Shown here: in pieces, positions 1 through 10,359 of the stretch
Layout of the letters: the number at the start of each line of letters is the position of its first letter
How positions within the stretch are numbered: position 1 is the first letter of the stretch
Origin: Glycine soja
Lineage: Eukaryota > Streptophyta > Magnoliopsida > Fabales > Fabaceae
Length of the DNA: 64,000 bases
NCBI RefSeq assembly: GCF_004193775.1
Contig: NC_041021.1
Span: forward strand, 23,094,632-23,158,631
Reading direction: 5' to 3'
The notes under the pieces: generated by a model
The model's input: the letters and a program-made list of their open reading frames with translations, nothing else
Database searches by the model: none
Told to the model about the DNA's origin: nothing
Made by a program: the position numbers and the translations under genes

Positions 1-76
1 ATCCGAGGGGCCAGGAGGGTGAGGACAAGGCCATCTAAGCTTCCTTCTACTTCTGCATCTCCTACTCCAGCATCCA
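1..76 (+). pseudogene. Athila-A accessory ORF, upstream fragment
   Basis: These bases read in frame 1 as a basic then Ser/Thr/Pro-rich stretch (IRGARRVRTRPSKLPST...). The same frame resumes at 2689 after an inserted element, so this is the left half of one interrupted ORF. The equivalent stretch of the Athila-B ORF (53470-53570) has the same character, a basic patch (RKSRARGSEAP) followed by Ser/Thr/Pro repeats. The family looks like the putative plant transposon protein domain (PF20167-like); its function is unknown. The start of the ORF lies outside the window. Confidence 0.6.
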
Positions 77-1411
77 TGTAACGACCCGCCTCGTCGCTAC
101 GGTATCCACACTCTAATATTCGATAATTTCAATTTTTTTATAAAAAGAACTCCCTTAATTTATGCTTATGAAAATGGAAGTGATTTTGTTACAACATAAA
201 TTCATCCAACAACACGCCATTACTTAAGTGAATATGCATAATTACATAGAAACAATAATTCGGTACATATCATACACATAACGAAAATTAAATATGTTCA
301 TATATATAATTAAAATTCCATTTTTACATCTTTAACTCAACAAAATAAAACTTAAAAACCAACTACAGAGGAGTTGATTACAAAACACAACTCTCTCCCA
401 AAATAACGCCAACGTCATCACGTCGGCTTGGCGGCTCCTCACCAGAATCTTACTCCCTACACCCTGCCACTGCCATTCTGCTCCCATGAACTTCGTGATC
501 ATCACAGGTATCAACCACACGATACAAAATTGCAAGGGTGAGTTTATTATAAAAGAACCAATACCAATTCCAAATAACCACAATTAGCAAGGAACATAGA
601 CAAACATGATAAGCATACGCAACAATCATTATTCAGCACTCATATCCAAAAATTATTCATCATTCACATCCAACAATTACTCATCATCCATCCATGGATC
701 CAATCAAGACTGCACAAAATGATGCATGCACCTGACTCAACACTCAGATGCAATGTGGTACGTACCAAGAACAACCAAATATCAGGAAATAGCTTAAGTG
801 TGTCCACACGACACTCTCACTTAGGGAACTGTGCTGAGTTTGTCGAGACCACCCGGTTGTGCATGTAACAGCCCTCCTCCCATAGGTGATCAGCCTGGGA
901 GCCCAAAGGTGTTCCCTACCAGGTGACAACCCCCTAGTACAAAGTACACTTGGCCACAATTACTCTATTTCCTGTGTCGTATGAGCTATGATCACGGCCA
1001 AAAGACCCTGAAAGGTTAGTGCACAGTGCCCCCCACGAACATACACAACATGCACATGCCAGTGCATTTCCAACATCAATCAACAAATCTTATTTCCATG
1101 TCATTCACAACATAAATATCATCTCTTCTCAATGACATTATCGACAACAACAACAACCTCATTTCATATTCACATATTCATCAATAATAACAATTCATGT
1201 TGACATGGTCTTTATTAACAATGTCATCTCAAATCAATATCATCATAATTATCATTATTATCACATATCAATTAAAATCCTCAATAGCAACATTAACAAC
1301 AAATTGCATTTCGCACATATATACATATATATCTTTCATGCCTAAGATTCACATTCACAGGTCTTCAAACAACACAAATCAAACAACCACAACAATATCA
1401 TTCATCATAAT

Positions 1412-1415
<4 letters not shown>

Positions 1416-1494
<79 letters not shown>
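1416..1494. repeat. (CA)n-(TA)n compound microsatellite
   Basis: An uninterrupted CA run of about 55 bp passes directly into a TA run of about 24 bp. It lies inside the probable solo LTR and explains the apparent Thr-His and Ile-Tyr repeats read through it, which are not a protein. Confidence 0.95.
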
Positions 1495-1495
<1 letters not shown>

Positions 1496-2618
1496 TGCAT
1501 CCCATTAGTTAAAACGTAATTTTCTTTGAAGAAAAATCAGCATGCAACAGGGACAGGCAGATATCCTCATAGCTAGGTTCCCCTGACCCTAACTATGGTG
1601 TTAAAACGGTAAATTTTATAATAAACTCCCCTTACCTATTGTGAGCTACCCCGCGGATTCCTCATCGCGTCACTTGAAGATTCTTTTTCTTCCTAGCTCT
1701 ACCATGCCAAAACGAAGGAGACTTAGTATGGATTTCAAAAAACAAAGCTAGTAAAAGTGCTCTGGGTCAAACACCCACATCACTACATGAAAGAGCTGAG
1801 AGCATTTCGGGTTTTACAAAGGAACGTCATTTGGAAATTCTGACCACGCCAATGTGACCGGGGTTCAGTGTAGGTTACGAAAATAACATGCATTTCATGA
1901 AAGGATAACGTTTACAAAGTCTCTTTCTCTAAGGTTTTTCAAAGGAAGCATAAGACATACAATGGCCGTTCCAAAGTTAGAAAAGATGAAAAGACAAGAT
2001 GAAACTAACAAGAAACACGTGTAGAACCATGGTTACCTCAAAAGAAAACGAAAGTTCAGATTAGGGTTTCGTTCTCTACCGAAACCGCAAGCCAAGTTGG
2101 AAGATTCCGCTTTGGTTGAAGGGTTCCTCTCAGTGTGGAGAACAACGATGGTTTGTGGTGGCTAATGGTGGTTGTGGGTGATGGAGAAAGTGCTTGGAAC
2201 TTTAGAAATGGCTTTGGAAGAAAGAAAGAAGAAGAAATGGCGTTTTTCCTAAGCTACACGAAAGCAAAGGCTGAAATGCTTAAATAAGAGATGCTCTCGA
2301 GAACGGAAGCTTCGGGCACACTCTAGATAACTTCTGAAAGATCCCAACGGTCAGATCATGGACAAGTGTCTTGTGAAGTTGAAGACCAAATTTCGAGAAG
2401 ATCCAACGGTTAACCAAGGCTGGGCAGCATTTTTACCGAGGCAGCTTCATGTAGCTTTCTCTAGAAGCTTCATTAAGAGGCTTCCTCCAGAAGCTTCCTC
2501 GTGGCTTCTTTGAGAAGCTAGATCCTTATCTATCCGCACCCCTCTATTAACTAAGTTAACCTCCTTAAAAATAATTACGGATGAAAATAACACAACAAAG
2601 AATCAAACATCAAACATA

Positions 2619-2621
<3 letters not shown>

Positions 2622-2676
<55 letters not shown>
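2622..2676. repeat. (TA)n microsatellite
   Basis: About 55 bp of uninterrupted TA lie 12 bp before the right end of the probable solo LTR. Confidence 0.95.
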
Positions 2677-2679
<3 letters not shown>

Positions 2680-2688
2680 GGTGTTACA

Positions 2689-3244
2689 ATCCACTTCAAC
2701 AACCCCCTCTATTCCAGCTCAGACAAATTCTCAGTGCTTTGAAGCCATGCTCCAAAGCATTCATCAGGGACAAATCAGTTTACTACAGAGTTTTCAGATG
2801 ATAGCACCTCCATACTCTATTCCTTCTGTTGAACAGTTTAATGAGATGGTAGCCTCGCCCGGGACCGAACCTTCTCTTCATAAGGAAGACGAAGGTCCCA
2901 CAGCCCAGGTGCCTCAGCATATGGAGGACGAGTCATCTGAGACCACCATCCCAGAGCCATTTGATATAGGAGAAGAGGCAGAGGAGACACAGGTGAGATA
3001 GGTAGCTGCTACCACTCCTGAGCAATCCCTTGAGGCTACTTCAGAGCCTTCTGCACCAGTGGTAAACCTACCCTCACCTCAGCCAGCATCACACCCCTCC
3101 ACTCCTCTTCTACAGAGTCCAGAGGATCCAACTACACCAGTCCTAGTTGTGGACACTTCTCCTCCCACTACTCTAGTTCTTCAGCTGACATTTGAGGAGG
3201 ATGGTTAGACACAGGAGACAAAGGACCAATCACAAGAATTTTAA
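2689..3244 (+). pseudogene. Athila-A accessory ORF, C-terminal part
   Basis: This continues the frame of bases 1-76. It carries a Ser/Thr/Pro linker, a segment FEAMLQSIHQGQISLLQSF, then an acidic, proline-rich tail. The middle segment matches the Athila-B ORF (FSMLQSLHQDQ... in its third frame near 53620) and more distantly the Ogre-1 late ORF (YQLSLSLQSQGF). The frame is broken by TGA or TAG codons at 2999-3001 and 3206-3208 and closes at 3242-3244. It lies between pol (outside the window) and the 3' noncoding region, the usual place for an Athila late ORF. The function is unknown. Confidence 0.6.
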
Positions 3245-4617
3245 TTCCCGATGACACTTTTCGCTTTTCGATTTATTATTATTATAATTTTGGTTTTCGT
3301 ACAGTATTTCCTTTATGTCTATATATACTACTAGTTTTATATATGAATAGTTAGTATGCTTATCCTGAAGCATTTTGAACAGTTTAACTTATTTTAGATG
3401 ACATGGCAGTGAAACACTTTTATTTATTATGTGAAAATGGGTGTATGACTTTGTTTTAAATTGAATGCATGCTTAAGAGGAGATTTGTGTTTCCTTTCAT
3501 GAAGTTGAGCAAATGTGCATGTTGAACAAAGAAAGAACAAGAATGTGAACTTGCAATTAGAATTGTTAGTCAGTAGACATATTGATTGTGAAAAAAAAGC
3601 TTGAACCAAAAACCGGTGAGAGTGTGACCTTAAACTATGAGTGAACGACTAGCTATGAGTAATAATCTTTGCATGAATCTTTGAATTTTAGAATGAAATG
3701 TATAAATGAGGACATGATGAAGGCCATGATTGTACATACACATGCTTTTTGACCAAATAGCTTACCTCGAATGATACTTCTATCTTTTGCTCTCGTGTAT
3801 AAAGCTTATTGATTTGTCAATAATTGAACCCTGAACTTTAAATGATTATCTCCTAATACCTTGTTTAGATTCTAGGAGAGCATATGGTTCAAGACAAATT
3901 TACTCTAAATTTTGGGGGAGAAACGTTGAACAGAATGAAAGAAAAAGGTTAAGCATCAACACACACAACAAATAAGTTGTATGTTAAAAAAAAGAAAGAA
4001 AAAATAAGTTGTGTTGTTACAATAAGGTAAAAAAAAATTAAGAAAATGGAATAGTGAGAAGGCTATTTGTACAAAACAAGAAAATATCATTGGGATTAGT
4101 CTAGGACTTGTGCTCTCTTAGAATCTAAACCTTTGAATCCTAGAAAAAACCAATGAATTTTTGTAGCCAAGCCTCACTACAAGCCTGAGAAAGTTCTTCT
4201 GATTCTGTTTATACATTTCTGACTTGATGGCATGAGATGAAATGCAAAGATTGGACCTCCTGTTAGTTGTTATCAATGAATAGCTTAAACACTTGTGCTT
4301 GAGTGAAACAGTAGCCGTGAGACTGTGGTTTGCGCTACTTTCCTTGATATCTGTCTTATGATTAACTTCATCCAACTGTATAGTTCACATTTTGTTCTCC
4401 TCTTTGTCTAGCTACATATTTTGTGAAAACAAGTGATAGGTACACATTGCTTCATCTTTCTCATCATGCAATCAATAAATTTTAATGCATACACCTTTAT
4501 ACATAAACACTGCATGTTTTACCACTTGAGGACAAGTGAGTTGTTCTCTTTTGCTTGAGGACAAGTGAGTTGTTCTCTTTTGCTTGAGGACAAGCAAAAT
4601 TGTAAGTTTGGGGGAGT
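3245..4617 (+). other. Athila-A 3' noncoding region with polypurine tract
   Basis: No gene is seen. A block at about 4110-4330 is conserved with Athila-B at about 54950-55190. A unit of about 29 bp starting CTTGAGGACAAGTGAG is duplicated in tandem at about 4525-4583. The region ends in a purine-rich tract, GTAAGTTTGGGGGAG (about 4602-4616), just before the 3' LTR, matching GTAAATTTGAGGGAG in Athila-B. An antisense reading frame at 4118-4375 is a by-product of the conserved block. Confidence 0.7.
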
Positions 4618-5179
4618 TGTTAGTCGATGAATACGACTAACTTTTGTGTAAATTTCACTAAGTTATGGGATTTTCCCTATAGGTACTTGATGTAAATATA
4701 TTTCTATCTATGTAATGATGTTTTGTGTGTTCTCTGTGCTATCTTCTTTTCATTCCAGTGTTCTTTTACCTTGATTACGTAAATGCATGCTTTGTTAGGG
4801 TCATTCAATAGTGGGAACTGGTCTGATTTTGAAGTCCTTGGTAGTACGGGCTAAGTTGTTGTGCTATCACGAGGGATCGGGGTGCAAGAACTTAGTTGTG
4901 TATGTGTGTCTTAATGCAGTCTTGGTTGAGTTTAGTCTTACAAGAGGGATCTGTGGACGAGGCTTGATCAGGACTAGGCTAGGCTATCATGAGGAATCAT
5001 GGTCTAGTAGTCCAGAAGACAACATAGGAACGCATGAGCATTGTTAAATAGAGAACATCCTTTTTAGCATCAGGAACCTATGAGGAAGACCAATGCTTTC
5101 TCTACTTATTTTTACACAGTATTTCTCTTGCATGATTTTCTTTGTTTTTGCCTAGATAGTTTAAATACCTGTCTATAAC
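4618..5179 (+). mobile_element. Athila-A 3' LTR, left part
   Basis: The LTR begins TGTTAGTCGATGAATACGAC, closely matching the first bases of both Athila-B LTRs at 24338 and 55428. It follows a polypurine tract. It is cut at 5179 by Ogre-1 and resumes at 22798. The two parts total about 0.7 kb, against 1.4 kb for the intact Athila-B 5' LTR, so this copy is shorter or diverged. I see no coding sequence in it. Confidence 0.75.
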
Positions 5180-5632
5180 TGTCATACCATAATTTCGTCC
5201 GGGGATTATTACTTGATGACATGCAACCTTTGGTTAGCCGCTTTGAGATTACTTGGCGTCCTTTGTTGCACAATAAATGAAGTCCCGAGACGTGTCAGAA
5301 ATCAAAAGGAAGCAGGCTTACGCGATCCGTGAAATTCCGTAATGTGGCGGAAATCGAAAAGAGGTGTTTTTGCGCAATCCGTGAGTTTCCGTAACTTCTT
5401 CAAAAGCTAAAAAAGAGTAAATACATAATCCGTAAGGATTCGTTAGCTTGCGGAAGGAAAATAAGTATCATTACGAAATTCTTGAAGTTTCGTAACGTTA
5501 CGGAAAAAGAATTACCAAAAAATTAGAAGGGGGGTGCATTTAGTAAAAGGGGGGTACAAATAGCAATCCGGCCCACTTGGGCCTTCCAGATTCTTCCTCC
5601 AGAAGGCTGTTGCTTCTGGAGGAAGCAACCTT

Positions 5633-5648
5633 GCTCGCCTGGGCGAGC
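5633..5648. promoter_or_regulatory. LTR palindrome GCTCGCCTGGGCGAGC
   Basis: Seven-base inverted arms surround a 2-base centre, ending 28 bp before the TATA box. The same 16 bases recur upstream of a TATA-like box at 17088-17103 inside Ogre-1 and, in reverse, at 28127-28142 in Ogre-3. A degraded form stands in the Ogre-1 3' LTR. A role as a factor-binding site is inferred from position and conservation. Confidence 0.55.
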
Positions 5649-5676
5649 TGGGTGGCAAGCTCCTCCCCTATTTTGC

Positions 5677-5684
5677 TATAAATA
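5677..5684 (+). promoter_or_regulatory. Ogre-1 5' LTR TATA box
   Basis: TATAAATA stands in a GC-richer context, followed by GGGGAGGAGTGAAGG. The same box occurs at 21678-21685 in the 3' LTR and inverted at 28091-28098 in Ogre-3. Transcription would start about 25-35 bp downstream, which would set the U3/R border near 5710. Confidence 0.65.
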
Positions 5685-6771
5685 CGGGGAGGAGTGAAGG
5701 GAGAAGGGGTTCAGCCTTTTTGGCACTTCTGATTCTCTCGAAATTGCTGAGGAAAATTGTTTCCGTGAAGAAAATCCAAGCCGAGGCACTTCCGTAACGT
5801 TTACGTGAGTAATTACGCAAAGATGTTCGACCGTTCTTCAACATTCAGCGTTCATTCTTCGTTTTCTTCAGTCTTCAACGGGTAAGTACCTCAAATCGAG
5901 CTTTTCAATTCATTCTATGTACCCGTGGTGGTCCACATTTCGTTTCATGTATTTTTATGCTCATTTTCATTTACTTTTCGTACCCCATTTTGACGTGCTT
6001 CAGTCATTTATTTAAGTCGTTTCTCGCCTAATCTAAAAATAAAATAAATTTCCACCGATCATTTGATTTGTAATATCCGTTAATTTCTGTTAAAATGAAT
6101 TTCGACCGTTCGGTCGTGCCGTACCCACGTTGGAAATCACAAAAGAGGTAAAATAATAATATAATAATCAAAAAATACTTTTTAGTAAAATAAAGCGAAA
6201 AAATCAATCGGACGCTTTCTCTTTGGGATTTCTCATTCTTAAATGAATTGACTAAATAACTAAAGTGAAATTAAGGCTAAAATCAACTCGACTAGTCAAG
6301 CTCGTCCACAAAAAAAAAGGTTACTAAAATAGGTTTTTGAAAGTTTATCATTTCAGTTTCTTACCAAGTAAAAAGGATCATTTTTAAAGTCCAACGCCTT
6401 AAAAATGATCACCATTCAAGTAAAAAGAATCGCTTGGTTCACCCTTAAGGAAGAACTACGTAGGTCTGATTTCCTCTTTGATGGAGGGTACATAGGAGCA
6501 AGAGCCCCGCTTTTGTCGACCTCAAAAAATAAAAAGAAATAAAGTTAAGGTAACACAATTTCCACAATTCTAAAAAATAGGCTGTTGTCCTTTGAGACAA
6601 ACGTAAATACAACTCCCGAACTTAGAATTTTCATTTTGACCGGTTTCCTTCGGTTTTTCCGACGTTTTCCACAAATAAACGTTGGTGGCGACTCCGCGCA
6701 TCTTTCCTCCTTTGGAAAGCGCACCCATGAGCCTCGCCTCGCACGCCCGCAAAAGGACATGGTGCGACAGT

Positions 6772-6790
6772 TGGCGACTCCACTGGGGAC
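6772..6790 (+). other. Ogre-1 primer binding site
   Basis: TGGCGACTCCACTGGGGAC begins two bases after the LTR end. It starts with the TGG expected for pairing with a tRNA 3' CCA end, and it is the type of site reported for Ogre elements (tRNA-Arg, from memory). The reverse complement of most of it recurs next to the Ogre-2 LTR at 60897-60911. Confidence 0.75.
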
Positions 6791-7487
6791 TATTTTTGTG
6801 AGTTAGGCCTATTTTAAGGAATTGTGGATTTGTGAAACTTCGTGTGTGCATTTGTTGAACTGTGTAAAATGTAAATAATTGTTGTCTATTTCGCATTCTT
6901 TACACTGCATTCTAAGCACCCACGGGTTTGAGTAAAAAAAAAAAGGGGGCCCTATACCCGGGTTCATGGGAATTTAAGGAGTGGAGGTGAATCTATCATC
7001 ATGCTAAGTCTCCGACTTGCTTGATAATAGTGAAACCTCGTCTAGAGATTTCTCTCTTTATAAAGTATTGTCGCTGGTAATCCATACCGCCACAATATTA
7101 TTATCTTGAGTGATGATACCTCTAGAAAACAGCCGTGTCAGTTATGAATTGTTGGGGAAGTAGTTATTAGAGACCCCTAGATATTGTCCTATAGGTTCCC
7201 AAATAGGGGCAAATAGCAAACACGCTTCGTGCCATTCGTTCTCATGCATTTTTTTGGTAAATAGCACTAGTTTATAGTTTTTGCTAGTGGTGTTTGGTTT
7301 CTTTAGAGTAATACGTAACCTTTTTAATGCTATGTTGAGGCGCCATCATGCCCAAAACGTAGCATTAAAATTGGATCTCTACGGTCTCGTATGTGTGAAT
7401 TACCCCTTTGTGTTGTTTTCTTTCCGTTTCATGCATACGCATTGCATCATTCATGCCGGAGTCTTGATCCACCCCCTTTTTAGGTAA
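6791..7487 (+). other. Ogre-1 leader, with possible splice acceptor
   Basis: No gene is seen in these 700 bases. A pyrimidine run ending in AG (CCACCCCCTTTTTAG, up to 7483) lies just before the first ATG pair of ORF1 at 7488. Together with the GTAAGT donor at 5882 in the LTR it could bound a leader intron. A block at about 6940-7210 is conserved in reverse in Ogre-2 at about 60430-60690, which confirms that this is element leader. Confidence 0.5.
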
Positions 7488-9356
7488 ATGATGGGGACAA
7501 ATCAAAACGGCAAAAGGTTTTATCAAGTCAAGGTTAAAAGTCTAGATGTCACTAGCCTCAAGGAATTGGGATGATTGATGGGACCTCTCCAAAGGCAAGC
7601 CTTCCGCAAAGTGTACGGGAAGATTCTAGATTTGACCGCAGCGGAGGTATTTACGGAAGCTGTCGTATCCCTCGCCCAATACTATGACCAGCCGTTGAGG
7701 TGTTTCACGTTTGGGGACTTCCAAATGGTACCGACTATTGAAGAGTTTGAGGAAATATTAGGATGCCCTCTTGGGGGGAGAAAACCGTATCTTTTCTCCG
7801 GCTTTCTTCCTTCCTTGAGCAAGATTGCAGCTATGGCTGGAGATTCAGCAAAAGAGTTGGATTGCATGAAGCAAACTCGGAACGGCGTAGTGGGCCTGCC
7901 TCGGAAATACTTGGAAGGCAAGGCAAGGGATATGGCAAGCCAAGAGAAGTGGGGCCCGTTTGCGGATATATTAGCTTTGTTGATTTTTGGGGTTGTCCTC
8001 TTTCCGAACGTTGACAGTTTGGTAGACTTAGCCGCCATTGATGCTTTCCTCGCATATCACCATAGCAAGGAAAGTCCAGTGGTGGCTATCTTGGCAGATT
8101 TGTTTGACACCTTTGACCGGAGGTGTGAGAAAAATAGTGCACGGATTGTCTGTTGTTTACCCGCTCTCTGTGTGTGGTTGGTTTCACACCTATTCCAACA
8201 AGACACAAGACACCCGTGTTCGCTTCAAAGTTATCGCTCATGCACCAAAAAAGGAAGAGTCGATTGGGACCAACATTTGGCGGGGATAGGGGGCAGCGCA
8301 ATCAATTGGTTTCCTCGTTGGAAGGAAGGCAAGGAAGGAGTTCTTTTCTCATGTGGGGACTACCCTAATGTTCCATTGATAGGGACTAGGGGTTGTATTA
8401 ATTATAATCCCACACTCGCCATAAGACAGCTAGGGTACCCCATGAGGGGAGCGCCAACAGAAGGGAGTCTCTCACCTTTCCTTGTGAAAGATTTAGGCGC
8501 GCAAGGTCTCAAGGTTATACAAAGAATCCACAAGGCGTGGAGGAGTCCGTTGAGGAAAGACAAGGAGCTTAGGGGCATCCGTAATGGCGTCATCGGAGGT
8601 TATCATGGATGGCTAAGAATTCACACGCGAGGGTTAGATTGGCTCTCCAAATTGAAAGTTATCGATGAGGAGAACTTCGAAGCTCCGGAGGAAGATGAAG
8701 AAGTCCGAGCTCTAAAGTTAGAGCTAGGGAAGGCAAGACTCGCCAAGGAGAAGTTCAAATCAGCTGCTACACACATCCGGAAAGAGTGCACCGAGTTACA
8801 AGAGGAAAACGCGGCCACTGCAAGAGCCCTTGAACAAGAAACCAAAAGGGCCCGCAAGGAGGAATATGGCCGAGAGAAATTCCGAGGAGCATTGTGGGGT
8901 AGCAACAATGAGCTCAAGCTCCGAAGAGAGGAAAGCGATCGGTCACGGGTGCATGGCATGATCTTAAAAGAAGAGTTAGTTGCTTGCGCAAGGTCCAAAA
9001 GGAGTTTGGCTCAACACTTGGAAGCCACGAAGCAAAGCATGCTAGCTATCATAGGGCAATACAAGGAAGAGTTGAACTAGTCTGTGGCCCATGAACAAAA
9101 GCTAGTGGAGGATTTTGCACAAGTGTACGCCGAAAAAGAAGCAAGAGGGAGGGTGATTGATGCATTGCATCAAGAAGCGACTATGTGGATGGATAGGTTT
9201 GCCTTGACCTTGAATGGAAGTCAAGACCTCCCGCGTCTATTAGCTAAAGCAAAAGCCATGGCCGAAGTGTGTACGGCCCCCGAGGAGATTCATGGGCTAA
9301 TCGATTACTGTCAACACATGATAGATTTGATGGCCCATATAATTAGAAACCGTTAG
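7488..9356 (+). pseudogene. Ogre ORF1 (DUF7745-like, coiled-coil C-terminus)
   Basis: This ORF precedes gag and is diagnostic of Ogre elements; its function is not known. Two in-frame ATGs at 7488 and 7491 follow a possible splice acceptor. The frame is cut by TGA at 7572-7574 and TAG at 9081-9083 and otherwise stays open to the stop at about 9356. The N-terminal 300 residues form a globular region (LDLTAAEVFTEAVVSLAQYY, FTFGDFQMVPTIEEFEEILG, FPRWKEGKEG) like DUF7745 of plant transposons. From about 8690 the protein is highly charged and helical, rich in E, K, R and A (EVRALKLELGKARLAKEKF), predicting a long coiled coil. Both breaks are explained by single C-to-T changes. Confidence 0.8.
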
Positions 9357-9495
9357 GTTCTCTTGTAACACCTTTGTGTAATCTTGGCTAGATGAAAGCT
9401 TTGTTCTTTTATGAAATGAGAAGTTCTGAAGTTATCACGTTATCTAAAAAACCTTGGGGTGGATCCAAGTGCTTCGATCATTCATTTGCATATTC
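9357..9495 (+). other. Short spacer between ORF1 and gag
   Basis: About 140 bp with no conserved coding match. The gag frame is open from 9454 (TTG), but the first ATG is at 9496. I see no clear splice signal or ribosome entry feature. Confidence 0.4.
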
Positions 9496-10359
9496 ATGTT
9501 TTGGTGGCATCCTTATGGCTTGCCTCCGGACTTCACTTCCCGTGCCGCCCTGGAAGATTTAAGCCAAGCCCCTACTTTCGAGGGGCAACTCCCACCTTAT
9601 GACGACTATCCCGGGCAAGACGATGAGGAAGGAGATACCCATCTTGGCCCCCTGCTCCACCTCAAAGATCCGTCCCCCCATGAACTACCCCAACCGAACA
9701 TAGTCCGCCATATCCCGGCTTCACCCACACCCGTAAAAGAATCTGTCCCCTTCGCAGAAGATAAGGGAAAGATTGAGGCGCTTGAAGAGAGGTTAAGAGC
9801 AGTCGAGGGCCTTGGCAATTACCCATTCTCGGATTTAGCGGATTTATGTCTCGTGCCCAACATCGTCATCCCTCCCAAGTTCAAAGTACCAGACTTTGAT
9901 AAGTACAAAGGGACGACATGTCCAAAAGGGCATCTCCGGATGTATTGCCGAAAGATGGGGGTGTATTCCGCGGACGAAAAGTTGTTGGTCCATTTCTTTC
10001 AAGACAGTTTGGCCGGAGCAGCCGTAGCATGGTATACCAATCTGGAAGCTTCCCAGATCCGATCATGGAAGGACTTGGCAACTGCCTTCATTAGGCAGTA
10101 CCAATACAATACGGACATGGCTCCCGATCGGAACCAGCTTCAGAGTATGACTAAGCGAGAGCATGAGTCCATTAAGGAATATGCCCAAAGATGGAGAGAT
10201 CTCACAGCCCAAGTCGTACCGCCCATGACGGAGAGGGAGATGATCACAATTATGGTAGATACGTTACCCATGTTCTACTATGAAAAGCTGATAGGCTACA
10301 TGCCAGCTAACTTTGCGGATCTCGTCTTCGCCGGAGAAAGGATTGAATCCGGACTATGA
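9496..10359 (+). pseudogene. gag: Ogre-1 gag, capsid part
   Basis: This is the structural protein that packages element RNA into cytoplasmic virus-like particles. After a Pro/Asp-rich N-terminal region comes a short helix (GKIEALEERLRAVEGL) and then the retrotransposon gag domain: VPDFDKYKGTTCPKGHLRMY, YCRKMGVYSADEKLLVHFFQ, AVAWYTNLEASQIRSWKDL, FIRQYQYNTDMAPDRNQLQ and EYAQRWRDLTAQVVPPMTE. TGA at 10357-10359 ends the frame; the same frame runs on after it. The same domain occurs in the Ogre-2 piece at 58046-58716 and the Ogre-4 piece at 45473-46000. The start was set at the first ATG; upstream sequence in the frame shows no conservation I can judge. Confidence 0.88.

Larger units (their letters stand above)
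77..2688. mobile_element. Probable solo LTR (2.6 kb) with target duplication
   Basis: The segment begins TGTAACGACCC and ends GGGTGTTACA, an imperfect inverted terminus of TG...CA type. It is flanked by the 5-bp direct repeat ATCCA at 72-76 and 2689-2693. Removing it rejoins the Athila-A ORF in frame, which fixes both ends. It has no long ORF, gag, pol, primer site or polypurine tract, so I read it as a solo LTR; a small non-autonomous element is possible. It contains CA/TA microsatellites. Part of it (2455-2575) resembles a segment of the LTR at 41447-42343. Its orientation cannot be decided from the sequence. Confidence 0.75.
5180..6769 (+). mobile_element. Ogre-1 5' LTR
   Basis: It runs from TGTCATACC to GTGCGACA. 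It contains a GCTCGCCTGGGCGAGC palindrome (5633-5648), a TATA box (5677-5684) and a splice donor-like site (GGGTAAGTACC around 5881). Compared with the 3' LTR it has lost 28 bp near 6604, between ACGT repeats. It keeps a stretch of about 26 bp near 5570-5596 that the 3' LTR has lost. Confidence 0.92.

Noticed and set aside
77..2688. DNA transposon with terminal inverted repeats
   Set aside because: The ends are TGTAAC...GTTACA with a 5-bp duplication and no transposase or longer inverted repeat, which fits an LTR better.
4118..4375. 85-residue antisense frame in the Athila-A 3' region
   Set aside because: The equivalent in Athila-B has a different frame and sequence; only the nucleotide block is conserved.
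7682..8998. Antisense frames of 60-125 residues over ORF1
   Set aside because: They shadow the ORF1 coding frame and have no features of their own.
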